From: Parietaria judaica
Lineage: Eukaryota > Streptophyta > Magnoliopsida > Rosales > Urticaceae
NCBI GenBank assembly: GCA_954871525.1
Contig: OX940861.1
Coordinates: 9,966,842 to 10,030,841, forward strand
DNA: 64,000 nt
Direction of reading: 5' to 3'
A program made the translations under genes and the position numbers. The notes beneath the pieces were generated by a model, which was not told where the DNA came from, ran no database searches, and saw only the letters and a program-made list of their open reading frames with translations. Shown one piece after another: positions 22,718 through 36,470 of this stretch (position 1 is its first letter; every line of letters begins with the position of its first letter).

Positions 22718-23568
22718 ACCAATAGATTAGAACCCGTGTTTAGTTTCTGGCGTTGACCTAATGTGTTGACCTAATTAGTAGCTATGAGCTTTAATGTTGC
22801 ACTTCCGAGCAAAATTGGTGGTGATGGTTTTGAATGCAAATAATAGATATATAATAGAATCTCGTGAAATCAATACTCGATAGAGCTTTTACATTGACGT
22901 GTATTCTTTCATCTCAAGCAAACTTATTTTTGGGCTTCCTTACTTGTTTGTGAGTTGAACTACACTGTTTACAACAAAAGTATATAATAGAATCTCGTTA
23001 AATCAATACCCGATAAATTAATAATTTTTATAAAATAATATTTTTCGTACGGTCCGGACTCTAACTAACATAATTAAATTGTCCATTGATAATATCATAA
23101 AATTCTCCAATTCCCAACAATATTAATTTATAAAAGTTTTATTGAAACTGCAACTTCATTTTGATGGTGTCAATTTCTTATATTTTGAAATTTTTATATT
23201 ATATAGAAAAAGTAGTTCGGAATTTTTGTCATGTTCTTTGATTAAACTTATTATCATCTTGTTCCTCAACGTTAAAAACAAAAGACATCTATGCTCAACA
23301 GTTCTATATTCTGGCAACTGAAACAGCATATATGTTTGTCGTTTTCTCCCAAACGACAATAAATTTTAAAAAACGACACGTATATTCCAAAACGGCAGAG
23401 AGCTTTGACCTCGGACGACATGTACCTTCTCTCTCCGATGGATTTGATTTTTCGTAATTATTTAATATTAAAATAAAACTCGGCTCGGCTTGGCTTAGGC
23501 CGTGATCGTCCAGCTTTGTCTCTGTGAACCAGAACCTCCAACTCCAAGCGTGCTCGAATCCTATCGCC
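22718..23568. other. Intergenic between TAF4b and CK2 alpha
   Basis: TAF4b 3' flank, then AT-rich DNA with a duplicated ATATAATAGAATCTCGT word (about 22849 and 22982), then the CK2 promoter side. No gene seen. Confidence 0.4.
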
Positions 23569-26082
<2,514 letters not shown>

Positions 26083-26849
26083 CCCGAGTCTCCCGTCGAA
26101 GTCGGACTTCTGGTTGTTCATAGTATCCCGTTCTCATGAGTGTATTTTATTTTTGTATTTTTCCTTGTCAAAATGTAAACTTTGTTGTATGCCATATCCA
26201 ACTAATTGTTTCTGACTATTTTAAGTCCGGGACTTTTGTCTCTGTGCACATTGCTACTACATCCATTAAAGGATGTATATTTTTCTCCTTCATAAAGAAT
26301 GTCATGTTAAAGAGGTTACGCAGTTATTTATGGTGATTTAGTTACTCGTGATTTTTTATATTTTTATTTTTACATTTTAGGAACTCTCAAGGTTTTGCTT
26401 TCTCTGAGATTATGTTAGAAACAAGATTAGGTTTTATTTTAATGTCTAGCCAGATAGGTCAAAATAACTTAAACATATATGTCTCACTCCCTTACGTTGC
26501 GTTCATGCTCCCGAAGGATCAGAATGGACTTTCTTCGGTTGTTTGCGCACGCAAATTCCCGTCGGTAGAATCAATCTTCGTCGAGACGCAGCAGATAATC
26601 TTCCACAATATTTATACCCTCCACTAAACGACCACTTTGTGTATTTTGTGAAGAAACCTCATCCATTTCGATCACTTTAGTGTATTATAACTATCTTTGT
26701 TTGTGTTAAGCAACACAATGTATTGAACAAACAACACACTTTTGAAGGCAAGAGTTTGCAGGGAGCAGAAATACAACCATTCCAACTTGAGCCAGCGAGT
26801 CATAAACACAGGATTTCAGCTATAAATATATATATAAAGTATGATATAT
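26083..26849. other. 3' flanks of CK2 alpha and the zinc-finger gene
   Basis: Convergent 3' regions; T-rich just after the CK2 stop. No further gene recognised. Confidence 0.4.
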
Positions 26850-27783
26850 TCATTTGGTGAGATGAGGAAAGCATGCGGACACGTCAGACTTGGGATGCTT
26901 GGCTTCGGCGTGTTCCCTGCACTTCACCTCCGAGGTCGTGCATATGAATGTTTGCATGCAAACCTTGCACTGAAACAACAACCCAAACCAAAATTATTGC
27001 AAGCGAAAACCAACTTCAGGTTTTCATGTTTTGTTACAAGAATGTGTGACCGGAATCATTTTTTCGGCCCAACCCGTTTCGTAGATTGCACTTGCGGTAT
27101 ACCTAGATTCGTCGGATTCGGGAACCTTTCTATCGTCTTTTGCGTAAAATTAGTTAATTTTCTGTTGCTTTATGATAGGGGCGGATCTATTAAAGAAGGG
27201 CGGTAGTCCCCTCGGTTTTTTCGAAAACGTTTAAAATTTACCCTAGAATATTTCCTAACAAAAGACTCATCAGTCATCAATACTAGTCCACAAGTTTCAG
27301 AAATGTCATGCATTAAAGTTTAAACATGTAATCGCTGCTTTACCTATAATAACAAGCTAAAATGAAAAGAAAATAAAATAAAATAAAAGAATTTGTGTAT
27401 ATGAAGAACTGGGTGAATTTACTCTCTGCTCATAGCTTTCTTGTTTGCTTCAAGCTGACTTCCTACAAAATCCCCCCCAAAAAAAAAAAAAAAAAAAAAC
27501 ACTTATCAGAAAATTGAAATCAATTGCCCATAAGTTTTTTTTTTTGGTTTCTCGGATTCTACTTTTCCTTGTTCAAAAATTCATTTTTGTTAGATCAGAT
27601 TCCTCATGCAACACAAATCCACAAGAGATTGTAAATTCAAGCCTTGAAAGTTAAAACTCTTCTCTAATATTGTTACTGAAAATAAATATATATAATAAAT
27701 AAATAAAAACCTTTGGCCCCTTTCTGCTTCTCCAAGTTCCTCTCTCGAGCCATCTTGGCCTTTTGACCGTTGCCTCCACCCAT
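26850..27783 (-). CDS. At2g23090-like zinc-finger protein with disrupted exon 2/3 junction
   Basis: Small plant proteins of about 78 aa with a 4F5/SERF-like basic N-terminus and one C2H2-type finger; function unknown. Seen: exon 1 27783-27711 (MGGGNGQKAKMARERNLEKQ), exon 2 starting 27462 (GSQLEANKKAMS), exon 3 26969-26850 (CKVCMQTFICTTSEVKCREH..AKHPKSD..ACFPHLTK, stop), each clearly homologous. The exon 1/2 junction is normal (G|GA). After KKAMS the expected Ile-Gln plus GT donor is absent: the sequence reads AGCAGAGAGTAAATTC, so the only GT donor (GA|GTAAAT, exon 2 end 27423) shifts the frame against exon 3, and read-through meets TAA. This could be a pseudogene, a sequence error (one lost base), or an unusual splice. 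Other exon content is intact, so recent damage or an error is more likely than long decay. Confidence 0.65.
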
Positions 27784-29138
27784 TCTCTCTGAAACTGATT
27801 TTTTATTTTTTTTAAAAAAAAATTTCAGAGAAAAAAAAAATGTTTTGAAAACTGGCCAAGTAGTGATGAAGATGACAAGTACGTGTGTATTTATATAGGG
27901 CTTTGAATAATTGAGATTTAGGTGAAGTGGGTTGTGACTATTAACAATTCCAAAGAGATAAAACGCAATATCCAAATGATTAACAATTAACATCACATCG
28001 GATCTAATATTATGTGCAGATAATTATGTTTAATCGGAGTCAAGAGTCAATCCTCACCTTCACATTACTTTCTGATCACATTAATTAATAATTAGGTTGA
28101 TATAAACCATGGTTTTCTTGAAATGGCATTAATTAAATTTTGTTCTAAGGACAGTTTGGTGTGTCAATAAACGCAGTTTATCGATGCATTAAATGAGGGT
28201 TGACATTGAAGCCTAGACTATTCTGAATTTTATTTTTTTGGTAACATTATGCACCAAAAAAATTAACAATGTCCAATTATATGAAGTAAAAAATTATGCT
28301 TTTGCAGACTCAAAACAAAGTTTATGTCATAAAAAATAATTAACCAAAAACTAAATACAAAAAAAGCTTGTGAAATTTCTACCATTGAAAGTGCTAAATT
28401 GAACATTACAGCTAAAAGCCACTCAATGTGTGGTGGTCCATTCTATACACTGAATTTCTGAAGCACAATAAATTGTGGCAAAAGAAATTCATGCTCTTTG
28501 TCATTTTTATTTTCTTTGTTATATTTATGGGGTTTTTTTTTTTTTTGGTACAAGTGTCTCCTTTTCCCTCTGTAATAATGATTGTGTAGAGTTGGTGTTT
28601 GGTGGTAGTTTGGAACCAAGCTATAAGTTCTATTACGTTTTGCTCTTTAAGTGTTGACTATTTTTCATTTAGGCATTTTTAATTTTGGATTAATGACAAT
28701 TGTATAAACATGTTTGATCCTTTAAGCTAACTTTTTATCTACACAATAACAAGCAATGTTCACTTTTCTCCTTCCAAACTTACACATAGTCACATATGAC
28801 ATACCTTAAATGTCTTAAACCTTTGACCTTTTAAGCTTTAACTTGGAATAATTTCACAGTTTTTAAAAATAAACTCTGGAGTAAAATGGGTAAAAATAAA
28901 TAAATAAAAGATAAGCATTTAAAAACCAAATCTAGGGTAAAAACACTTAAAATTACTTAACACCAACTACAATAAGCAGGTTCATGTTAAATGCTCTATA
29001 TAGAATAAGAACCGACATAGAGTTTTTTTCTGTAATTATGGTTCCCTGAATTAAAAAAAAATTTAACAATAATAACAATTTTTGGTACACCATATTTACA
29101 ACATTTAAATATAAGTAGTGTTATCAAGAAATTTTGAA

Positions 29139-29177
<39 letters not shown>

Positions 29178-30450
29178 GAATATAGATTACTTGCACCAAG
29201 ATACTTGGATCTTATTTTACGAAGTTAAGGATAATTATTGGCTTCTTTTGGATATTCGTTAATCCACTTGTTTGCATAAATTTGGAGAAAAGTGAGACTT
29301 TTGCTTTTACACAGAAATTTTACTAACAAAGGCAAATGCGAAAATTAATAAACTATAAATTTCAAAATAAAACTAAACATTGAAACTATTATTATATATT
29401 GCATTATAATTATTTTTTTATGAACTTTCGGTTTATGAAAATAGTTCATTAGGATCTCTATATGATTAGAATTCTACAAGTTACATTCTCAAATATTAAG
29501 ATAATTTTTTTTTCAATATTTAAAACTTTGCACGTCTTAAATTATTGATTGGTGGTTTTTGTTATCTAGTTTTGTAAGTTGGAATAATTTTAGTATACCT
29601 ATAGTTAAGTAAGTTACAAAAAAATTAAACCTATGGCTATAACTTGGAGAAACAACTTTAAGAGTAACAAGATCTACTACACTGTATTGACATTTAGTTT
29701 ACAAATGCTATGTTTATTATTTATATATAAACTTATAGTAATATGAATAAGTTGAAATCAAAATAACAAGCTCGGACCAAGTGGGGGCGCCCGCCCCGCT
29801 CCCCAAGCGTTTTACATATTTTTTTTTTCTTTCAATTTTCACAGTACTATATATATATATATTGTCAAAAACAGTTAAAATGTAACTTGACTTAAAATTT
29901 TTTTTTTTATACCATCCAACCATTTTAGTTTTTCAAAACTCCATAATTGTCCCTTATACTTCTAGAATTTTTTATTAAATGCAATCTAATTTTATTTTTA
30001 ATAAAAATATACCATGTATATTCCAAAAAGGCAAAATATTATCAATGATCAAATTTAGAGATTAATATTTTTTAGTAACTAATAAAAAAATAATACAATC
30101 AAAGGTAATTGTCTATACTTTATAGAGGGTATAATTTTTATAAAATAAAATATAAAAATAAAGCATATAAAAAACAATTTCCGGAAAAAAGTATAAGACG
30201 TAAATATATTAATCACGTGGTTAAGAGATTAACCGTTTTTACTTTTTAGTGTTTGTTTTGTATTGTTGTGTGATTACTAGCAGAATGTTAATAATAAGAT
30301 AAAAGAAAAGAAAAAAATATATATTTGAAGTAGTGTGATTACGTGGATTTATTTAAGGGTATTTTTGGTCTTCTAGAAGGACGCTATAACGAGTCAGATC
30401 CAACATATCATTTGCTTCTTTATCTTATTGTTTGGCTCTTATCTCTATAT
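27784..30450. other. Gene-poor AT-rich intergenic DNA
   Basis: 5' flank of the zinc-finger gene (T/A tracts, 27795-27840), then about 2.5 kb of AT-rich DNA with no frame I recognise. A GC-rich palindromic island (GGGGGCGCCCGCCCC, near 29784) stands out in very AT-rich surroundings. Confidence 0.4.
29138..29176. repeat. (TAA)n microsatellite
   Basis: About 12-13 TAA/ATA trinucleotide repeats. Confidence 0.9.
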
Positions 30451-31487
30451 TACGGCAGAAATACCAAACTTTTGGTCAATGTGCCCGTGTACCCAGCCTT
30501 TAAAACTAGCGGCAAAAATACCCAACGTGCGTTGACCGTGACTTTGGCATGAAACCGTTAATTTTTCCTGTACCATTCGCCATGTGGCCGTTAGTGGCAA
30601 AAATACCCAAACTTTTTTTTAAAAAAAAAATTAATTTTTAATTTTTTTAATTTATATTTTTTTCTTCACACGATTAGTGATAATTAATTGAATTCCAAAT
30701 ACATGGAATAACACAAAAGTTAGTCAAACCATCAATTGATTTTTTTTTTTAGAGAAAATGACAGTAGCTTCATATTAAACTTGAGGACAAAAGTCCTTTA
30801 ATGCGGTGTTTACAAGCCATTCCAAGCACCCAAAACATGAGAAATCGGACGTTAAAAATAAGAGGCGTTGTTTTGCAACAACATGTGCCACCTCGTTACA
30901 TTCTCTCGGGATCCCCATCGTTTGTGCTAATGATCGAATGTCCGCCAAGATCGGACCTTGAAGGCCTTGGAACTCTCCATCCTTCGTGAGTTGAATTGCC
31001 CGGATGCAATCAGATTCCACGGTCGATATCTTCCAGCCCTTGTCCAACGCAAATTGGAGTCCAACATCAATTGATTTCTTAATGTGCTTGTATAAGCTAC
31101 ATTTACTGATAAAAATCTTATTATTATGAGAAATTTTAAACATAGCATTACACAAAAGTCGATCATGATATCAATTATCAATTGTATATTAATTTGCTTG
31201 GAGAAACTAATTTGCCGACTAAACCTAATCATGAATAAAACAACTATATAGTTAATTTAAGGTTGACAGTCAAACTTTAAACAAAAACCTAATCATATTG
31301 TTTTTGTTACATTTGACTATCTAAATATATAGCATGACATCTCAAATACGACGGGTAAGTTAACGACGTTACGAGAATGAAGTGGTCAACTCCCCAAATG
31401 TGACTTTGAGTATTTTTGCCATCACTTTTAGACTTTGGGTACACGAGGGGTTCTTTGACCAAACTTTATGGATTTTCGCCGTCACTA
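30451..31487. mobile_element. Inverted-repeat element carrying an RNase H-like fragment
   Basis: Seen: about 90-100 bp at the left (about 30451-30540: ATACCAAACTTTTGGTCAATG ... GTGTACCC ... GGCAAAAATACCC) matches, as a diverged inverted repeat, the right side (about 31384-31487, read on minus). Between them lies a minus-strand RNase H-like coding fragment. This arrangement resembles a Pack-MULE or foldback element with captured sequence, but the exact ends and target duplication are not resolved, so the class is inferred. Confidence 0.5.
30775..31080 (-). pseudogene. RNase H-like domain fragment (non-LTR retroelement type)
   Basis: Minus-strand frame containing GLQFALDKGWKISTVESDC, IRAIQL, GPILADIRSLAQ and IPRECNEVAHVVAKQ, ending at a stop after CPQV. 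These are hallmarks of the plant RVT_3/RNase H-like domain found at the C-terminus of LINE-type retroelements and derived host proteins: ESDC supplies the catalytic acidic residue and the RECNEVAH-type motif is the C-terminal hallmark. The N-terminal part of the domain (usual AE-x-x-A-L start) is missing or degraded and no reverse transcriptase is near. Treated as a relic. Confidence 0.7.
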
Positions 31488-32209
31488 ATCCTTAAGTTTA
31501 ATAACCATATCCAAATATTTCTTATAGAAAAACTATATTTAATATTGGGTCATGAAATAAAAGAAAAAAAAAATATTTGATAGAAAAATAACTATCTGCC
31601 ATAAAATTATGCAGTTACAGTAATTTTTTTTTAAATATATAAAATTGAGTGAAGATTTGAAAACAAATATTAGAATAAATATCTTTATTTAATCCTATAT
31701 ATCATTTTGATGGCATTAAAGTAATTGGTAATTTTTTTTAAAATAACAAGTATATTATTGGGGAGGAGTCAGTATATATTTATTTAATGAGATGTTTGTC
31801 AAAAATAATATATTCCGTGTCAGAAAAAATAATCTAAAAATCAAGAACATCTAAATTTTCTCATAATCTTATATCCAGTGTAATTATATTTATAATTTAT
31901 AATTTTTTTTAATTAAGCTTTGATTTTAGAGAATGATGATAGGGGACAAAAATAGACCGTTTCATTCCTTGAGGACTGAAGTTTTAAAATTCACATACTA
32001 ATGTGAAACATAAAGATGATTAAAGGGTAAAAATGTAATTAATTGAAAAAAAAAACAGGTTAAAAGCGAAACGCTGCGCTAAGAATATGCTTTCCGTTTT
32101 TCTGCAAATATCCTTTCCTCTTCGGTCTCCCCTCATCACACTCAGATCAGATCATCGATTGATCGACCTAGGGTTTCCTTTTTCTCCATTGATCTCTGCT
32201 GAAAGAACC
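31488..32209. other. 5' flank of ACBP3-like gene
   Basis: AT-rich DNA, then a CT-rich leader (32085-32209). An in-frame upstream ATG at 32087 would give a 41-residue extension lacking family similarity; not adopted. Confidence 0.4.
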
Positions 32210-33565
32210 ATGGAGCTTTTCGGCGAGCTCTTCTTCACGGCCTCTCTCGCTCTTTTCCTCTCTTTCCTCGTGGCCAAGCTCGTCGCCGTGGCCATGGCCG
32301 TCGGCGATTCCGACTCCAAGTCAACCTCTACACTCTCCGACGAGGTTTTTGCCGCCGCGTCGAGAGTTCAGACCTCGGAAATCGAGACTAAGGTCGAGTC
32401 GATCGACGAAACTCCTGAAAAGGTCGATCATCTACAAGAGGAAGTCGTGGAAGTTCCAGAGCCTCTTGAACAGGAATCTGAAGTTGTCGAAGCGTCGCGA
32501 GAGGTTCTCGACGTCATCGGTGCGGAATCGGCGACGAACGGCGCCGTTTCTCCGGCATCTGAGGAGGTTGGAGTCTCGGTCGAAGAATCGCAGGGGATTG
32601 GGAAAGAGGAGGCGAGCGAGGTTGAATCGCGTCGTAGCGTCGGCGACGATGACGACTGGGAAGGCGTCGACAGGGACGAGTTGGAGAACGATTTCGCGGC
32701 GGCGGTGAAGTTCGCGGAGGCTCGCGGCGATGATCCTGCAAATGTGTTGGGGAGCGATGCACAGATGGAGCTGCACGGGCTTCGCCAGGTTGCTACCGAA
32801 GGGGCTTGCCGCGCGCCTATGCCTCAGGCTCTTGACCCTTCGGAACAAGCCAAGTGGTACTAAACTTTTCATGGCCTTATCTGGTTTTTAACATTTTTTT
32901 TTTATATATTATTTGGTTCATTTCCGTTTGTCCTTTTGGGCTTTGGTGGGTAGTTGGATTTTAGTGTGAGCTTTGCATAGAGATGTGTGTATTCGCTTGT
33001 GCAGGATCAACATAAACAAAAAGAACACACTTCTTTTCAAATCATGTAGAGAAACCGGAACCCAATATTACTAATGTGAACGTTAGGCTTTGAATCCAAA
33101 TTGGTTCAACAGAACATATATGAACTTTGAAAACTCTAGTATTAGAAGACACGGACTATACCAAGCTGCACGGTATAGCTTCATTGGTAGCTATAATAAC
33201 AGGGTTGACAGCTGCTATGTGTGAGTGATGGAGGGAAGTGGTTGCGTTGTGCAAGGAATGCGTGGGAGAAGCTCGGGAATCTGACACCGGAGATGGCTAT
33301 GGAGCAATACATCACCCTTCTTTCGGAGAAGTTTCCGCGGTGGATGGAACACCAGTTCGCGGTTAGTCAGCATTGCTTTTGCAAGTTTCCATAGATTGTA
33401 GCATTATTTCTGTGTTGTGTCTTTGTCGTATATTTTCTCTTAGCGCGGCTCATTCAAAAGCTTTTCCGATGCGACATAACTATTGTATATTTTTAGGCTC
33501 TGCAGTGGATGCGGGTGAATCCGCCCGATAGGTTCACTAATGAGTTTGTTGGTGTTAATGCGTAA
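32210..33565 (+). CDS. Acyl-CoA-binding protein, ACBP3-like (273 aa)
   Basis: Binds long-chain acyl-CoA esters (and phospholipids in plant class III ACBPs) for lipid trafficking, with reported roles in autophagy and defence in Arabidopsis ACBP3. Exons: 32210-32856, 33256-33361, 33497-33565; phases close to 273 residues. Seen: N-terminal hydrophobic signal/anchor (MELFGELFFTASLALFLSFL, residues 1-30), a long acidic Glu/Val/Ser-rich linker (about 40-165), DDDWEGVDRDELENDFAAAV opening the ACB domain, then MELHGLRQVATEGACRAPMP and, across the intron, AKW|NAWEKLGNLTPEMAMEQYITLLSEKFP, the conserved helix 3-4 region. The AKW split codon (TG|G) is conserved in family sequence logic. The tail (ALQWMRVNPPDRFTNEFVGV) is short; I do not recognise it, so exon 3 is less sure. 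ACBP3 itself is the nearest relative I know. Confidence 0.88.
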
Positions 33566-34261
33566 AAATGCAAAAATGCACATGACAGTTGGATTAGGGA
33601 TTTTTCGCAATAGCACTTTTGGGCTTGATTAAATTGTTGTTCGATACGAAATTTTAATTGCTATTATAACCCCGTTTAATTCGAAACACGATCTGTTTCA
33701 GGCTACAGGATGACAGTGACGCTCCGCTATTTGATCTCCGACACTGTAGGTGCTGTTTTCTTGGCTTGCAAGGAAGTTCCCATCACCCAATAAAAAACTT
33801 TAAACAGGTGGTTGTGATGCATTTCGAATGTGGTACGACTGTCATTTAATTGCTATATAGTTATTATGACGTGTGTTTATAAATACCATCTATGTATCTT
33901 CTGTCCATATATGCGTCTGTGTATATATATATTTAAAACGTTGATCTCTATATTGACATTTATTTTCCTGCGTTTCAAGTTAAACTACTCGTATACGTTT
34001 CTGAATACAGCCTTAAAAGCTCTTTGACCTTGTAATTGCGTATACAGAATTTTAATTTGGTCAAACAATATTACCACCTTCACCATTTTGAAGAGGCATT
34101 ACTCCCAAAGTTTATTGCGCTACGAAAGCTACATAGTTATTATCTAGAGATGACCCAGAAAAAAAGGGGGAAAAACATTGACATTAAAAAAAAAAACTAA
34201 AACAAAAAAGTAGCATTTTTATTTTGTTTCATGAAGCAAACATAGTTGACTTTTTGTGAAA
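33566..34261. other. Convergent 3' flanks of ACBP3-like and glycine-rich genes
   Basis: No gene recognised; AT-rich, probable 3' UTRs. A short exon-like stretch at 33703-33800 was not assigned. Confidence 0.35.
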
Positions 34262-34930
34262 CTAGTCTTCTTTCCTGGCCTTGGTCATCGACTTAACGCG
34301 ACTGGGCTCCTTTGCATGAGAATGAGAGATCACTTTCATCTTTGACGATCCACCGTGATTATGTTCCTTCATGTGGGATTGGGAAGAAGATCTGGAACGG
34401 TTGAGGCCGAGTCCGCGGCCAGCGACGTGATCGGGTCTCGATCCTACTCCACCGCCGCCATAGCCACCTCCTGGCCCGTAACCGGGCCCACCGAAGCCTG
34501 CCCCTCCCCCGCCAATAACTCCACCTCCTGGCCCGTAACCGGGCCCACCGACACCCACACCACCACCGCCCACAACTCCGCCACCGCCCACCACACCCCC
34601 ACCAACGCCGCCACTGCCACCTCCTATGACACCTCCACCTACGCCACCGCCACCGCCACCGCCACCGCCACCGCTACCGCCTCCTATGATGCCTCCAAAG
34701 CCGCCGCTGCCGCTTCCTCCACCAATACCGCCTTTATAGCCGCCGTCCGATCCGCCTCCATAACCACCGGCTGTTAGTCTGTGGTACCGGCCCTTGTTGA
34801 GGCGGTCTCGCCCGGTCATCTCGGCCCTCATAATCCTCCCTTGTCTTCCGGCCTCTACGGTTACGTAACCTAAGAGCTCCACCGCCAGCAAAACTACGAG
34901 CGCCCACGAAACCGAGTGAATCTTCGCCAT
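34262..34930 (-). CDS. Secreted glycine-rich protein (222 aa)
   Basis: Structural cell-wall-type GRP, inferred. Start chosen at MAKIHSVSWALVVLLAVELL, a signal peptide of about 27 residues ending VTVEA; the longer frame from 34978 adds 16 residues upstream, and a TTTTCAG acceptor-like site lies just before this ATG, suggesting a leader intron ends there. After a short basic segment (about 28-52) comes a Gly-rich domain (about 54-178) of GGGSGG, GGVGGG and repeated GPGYGPGGG units, then a basic, Ser/His-rich tail (about 179-222) ending KARKED. No RNA-binding or Cys-rich motif is present, so it fits class I GRPs. The codons make both strands look open; the plus frame is a shadow. Confidence 0.82.
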   Translation of the reverse strand: MAKIHSVSWALVVLLAVELLGYVTVEAGRQGRIMRAEMTGRDRLNKGRYHRLTAGGYGGGSDGGYKGGIGGGSGSGGFGGIIGGGSGGGGGGGGGGVGGGVIGGGSGGVGGGVVGGGGVVGGGGVGVGGPGYGPGGGVIGGGGAGFGGPGYGPGGGYGGGGVGSRPDHVAGRGLGLNRSRSSSQSHMKEHNHGGSSKMKVISHSHAKEPSRVKSMTKARKED

Positions 34931-35110
34931 GTCTCCTAGCTGAAAACTCAAAAATATTAATGTGAGCAACGTACACACAAAGTAAAATACTTGAGTAAAA
35001 GAATGAATATAATAGAAGGAATGATGATAATTCGAGAAGTTACTTAGAATGACTCTTATGAAGTAAATACAAGAGTAGACAAGTGATCTTTGTTAATGTT
35101 ATAGCATAGT

Positions 35111-35123
35111 GACTTATTTATAG
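35111..35123 (-). promoter_or_regulatory. Likely TATA box of glycine-rich protein gene
   Basis: CTATAAATAAGTC on the minus strand, about 180 bp upstream of the GRP start codon; compatible with a leader containing a short intron that ends at the TTTTCAG near 34939. Motif match only. Confidence 0.5.
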
Positions 35124-36295
35124 CGTCAGTTTTTTCTCAATAATATGGAATTAGCAGCATAGTAAACTGCGTGACGAGGCGGCTCGAGCCAAATGCTGAT
35201 TCTGGTGATGGACGCGATTTGCATGATCTCTCTCTCGCACCATTTTTCCAAAGGTTTTGTCGTTTTCAATAACGTGTCGTTTTTATTTCCAAATAATTGT
35301 TGGTTCAAGTGTCTTTGTCGTTTTTACTTGGCATTATCCACCATTTTTCTAATGTTGTCGATATATCGGATGTCATTATTTATTTTTGGGTTAATGGATT
35401 CGTGGTATATATACCACGTTGTCGAAAGACCCCATATGTTTTTTTTTTTCCAGTGGTATATATATTTGATTAGTGTTTTTTTTTTTCGATATTGTATTTT
35501 TGTTGTCCAATGAAGCCTTCGAAGAACATAAGAGAAAAATAAATAAAACTACAAAAATACTTAAATTTTAAAGGCACTTAACGCTGTTAAGAATGAATGA
35601 ACTTCTCAGTTAAGAATGAATGAACATTCTCTGTAGAACACAACTTGGATATATATATGTCATTAAAAAGAAAATCTAGGTCTATACAACCCCAAATTAA
35701 GACAACTTGCGTATATATGTCACAATTAACATTTTATTTTACGTGTCTTCTTGTTTTTTTTTTTTGTTTGTCTAGTCCATTTTTCTTCATTCGTTCGGTA
35801 TCAGTTTCACCTCCATTTAAGCGCCCTTTTTAGATTTGATATTAAAATAAAATAAAAAGACTCAACACTTTGATATACTTGCATTAAAATTAATATATTT
35901 TCAGTCGCCCTTTTATTGGTTCTTCGTTCTAGTTCTTTATATTCTTCTAAATTCTAATTAAGGGAATGTAGAGCCTGAATTTAATTAGTTTGATCATACC
36001 TTATTCGTGGCTATGCCTATGCATGTCTGAATGTCATCGTCACATGTAAAATTATTTCCCCCTGACGTGATAAATAAATATTTTCATTAACAAAAATGGT
36101 TAACAGAATAATTATTTCCGAATACGGGATCAATTAAGCTCATTAATCTTTCTTCTACATAGAAATCTGTTGTCTTTTATATTTTTTGGAAAGAAGATGG
36201 TGTTTGCTATAATTATTGGCAATTAAGCGAAGCGAGGGTGCTCCAACCCCACGAGCAAATGGAATTGGTGGGATATTTATAAGCTAGGCCCTCCC
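35124..36295. other. Intergenic AT-rich DNA
   Basis: No gene seen. T-tracts at about 35440 and 35755; a partial repeat of AAGAATGAATGAAC at 35590 and 35611. Confidence 0.4.
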
Positions 36296-36470
36296 CAGTG
36301 GCGGAACCAGAAATTATATTCGGGGGTATTCGGGGGTGGCTAAAATTAAATTTTAGTGAAATTTAAGGGTAAAATAATTATATATATTTTTTTTAAAGTA
36401 AAACAGTAAAAAAAGAAGAAGTTGGGGGGTGGTTTGAACATCCCTGCCCACCCCCCTCGTTCCGCCACTG
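36296..36470. mobile_element. hAT-like MITE (175 bp), TSD GCCCTCCC
   Basis: Seen: inverted termini CAGTGGCGGAAC (36296) and GTTCCGCCACTG (ending 36470) with a perfect 8-bp duplication GCCCTCCC (36288-36295, 36471-36478). Non-coding. CAGTGGCGGA-type ends with 8-bp duplications are typical of plant hAT MITEs. Confidence 0.92.

Noticed and set aside
32432..32872. 146-codon minus-strand frame opposite the ACBP3-like exon 1
   Set aside because: Shadow of a real exon; basic Arg-rich composition with no family match.
34355..34777. Thr/Ala-rich plus-strand frame of 140 codons
   Set aside because: Complement of the Gly-rich codons of the minus-strand glycine-rich protein; no domain.
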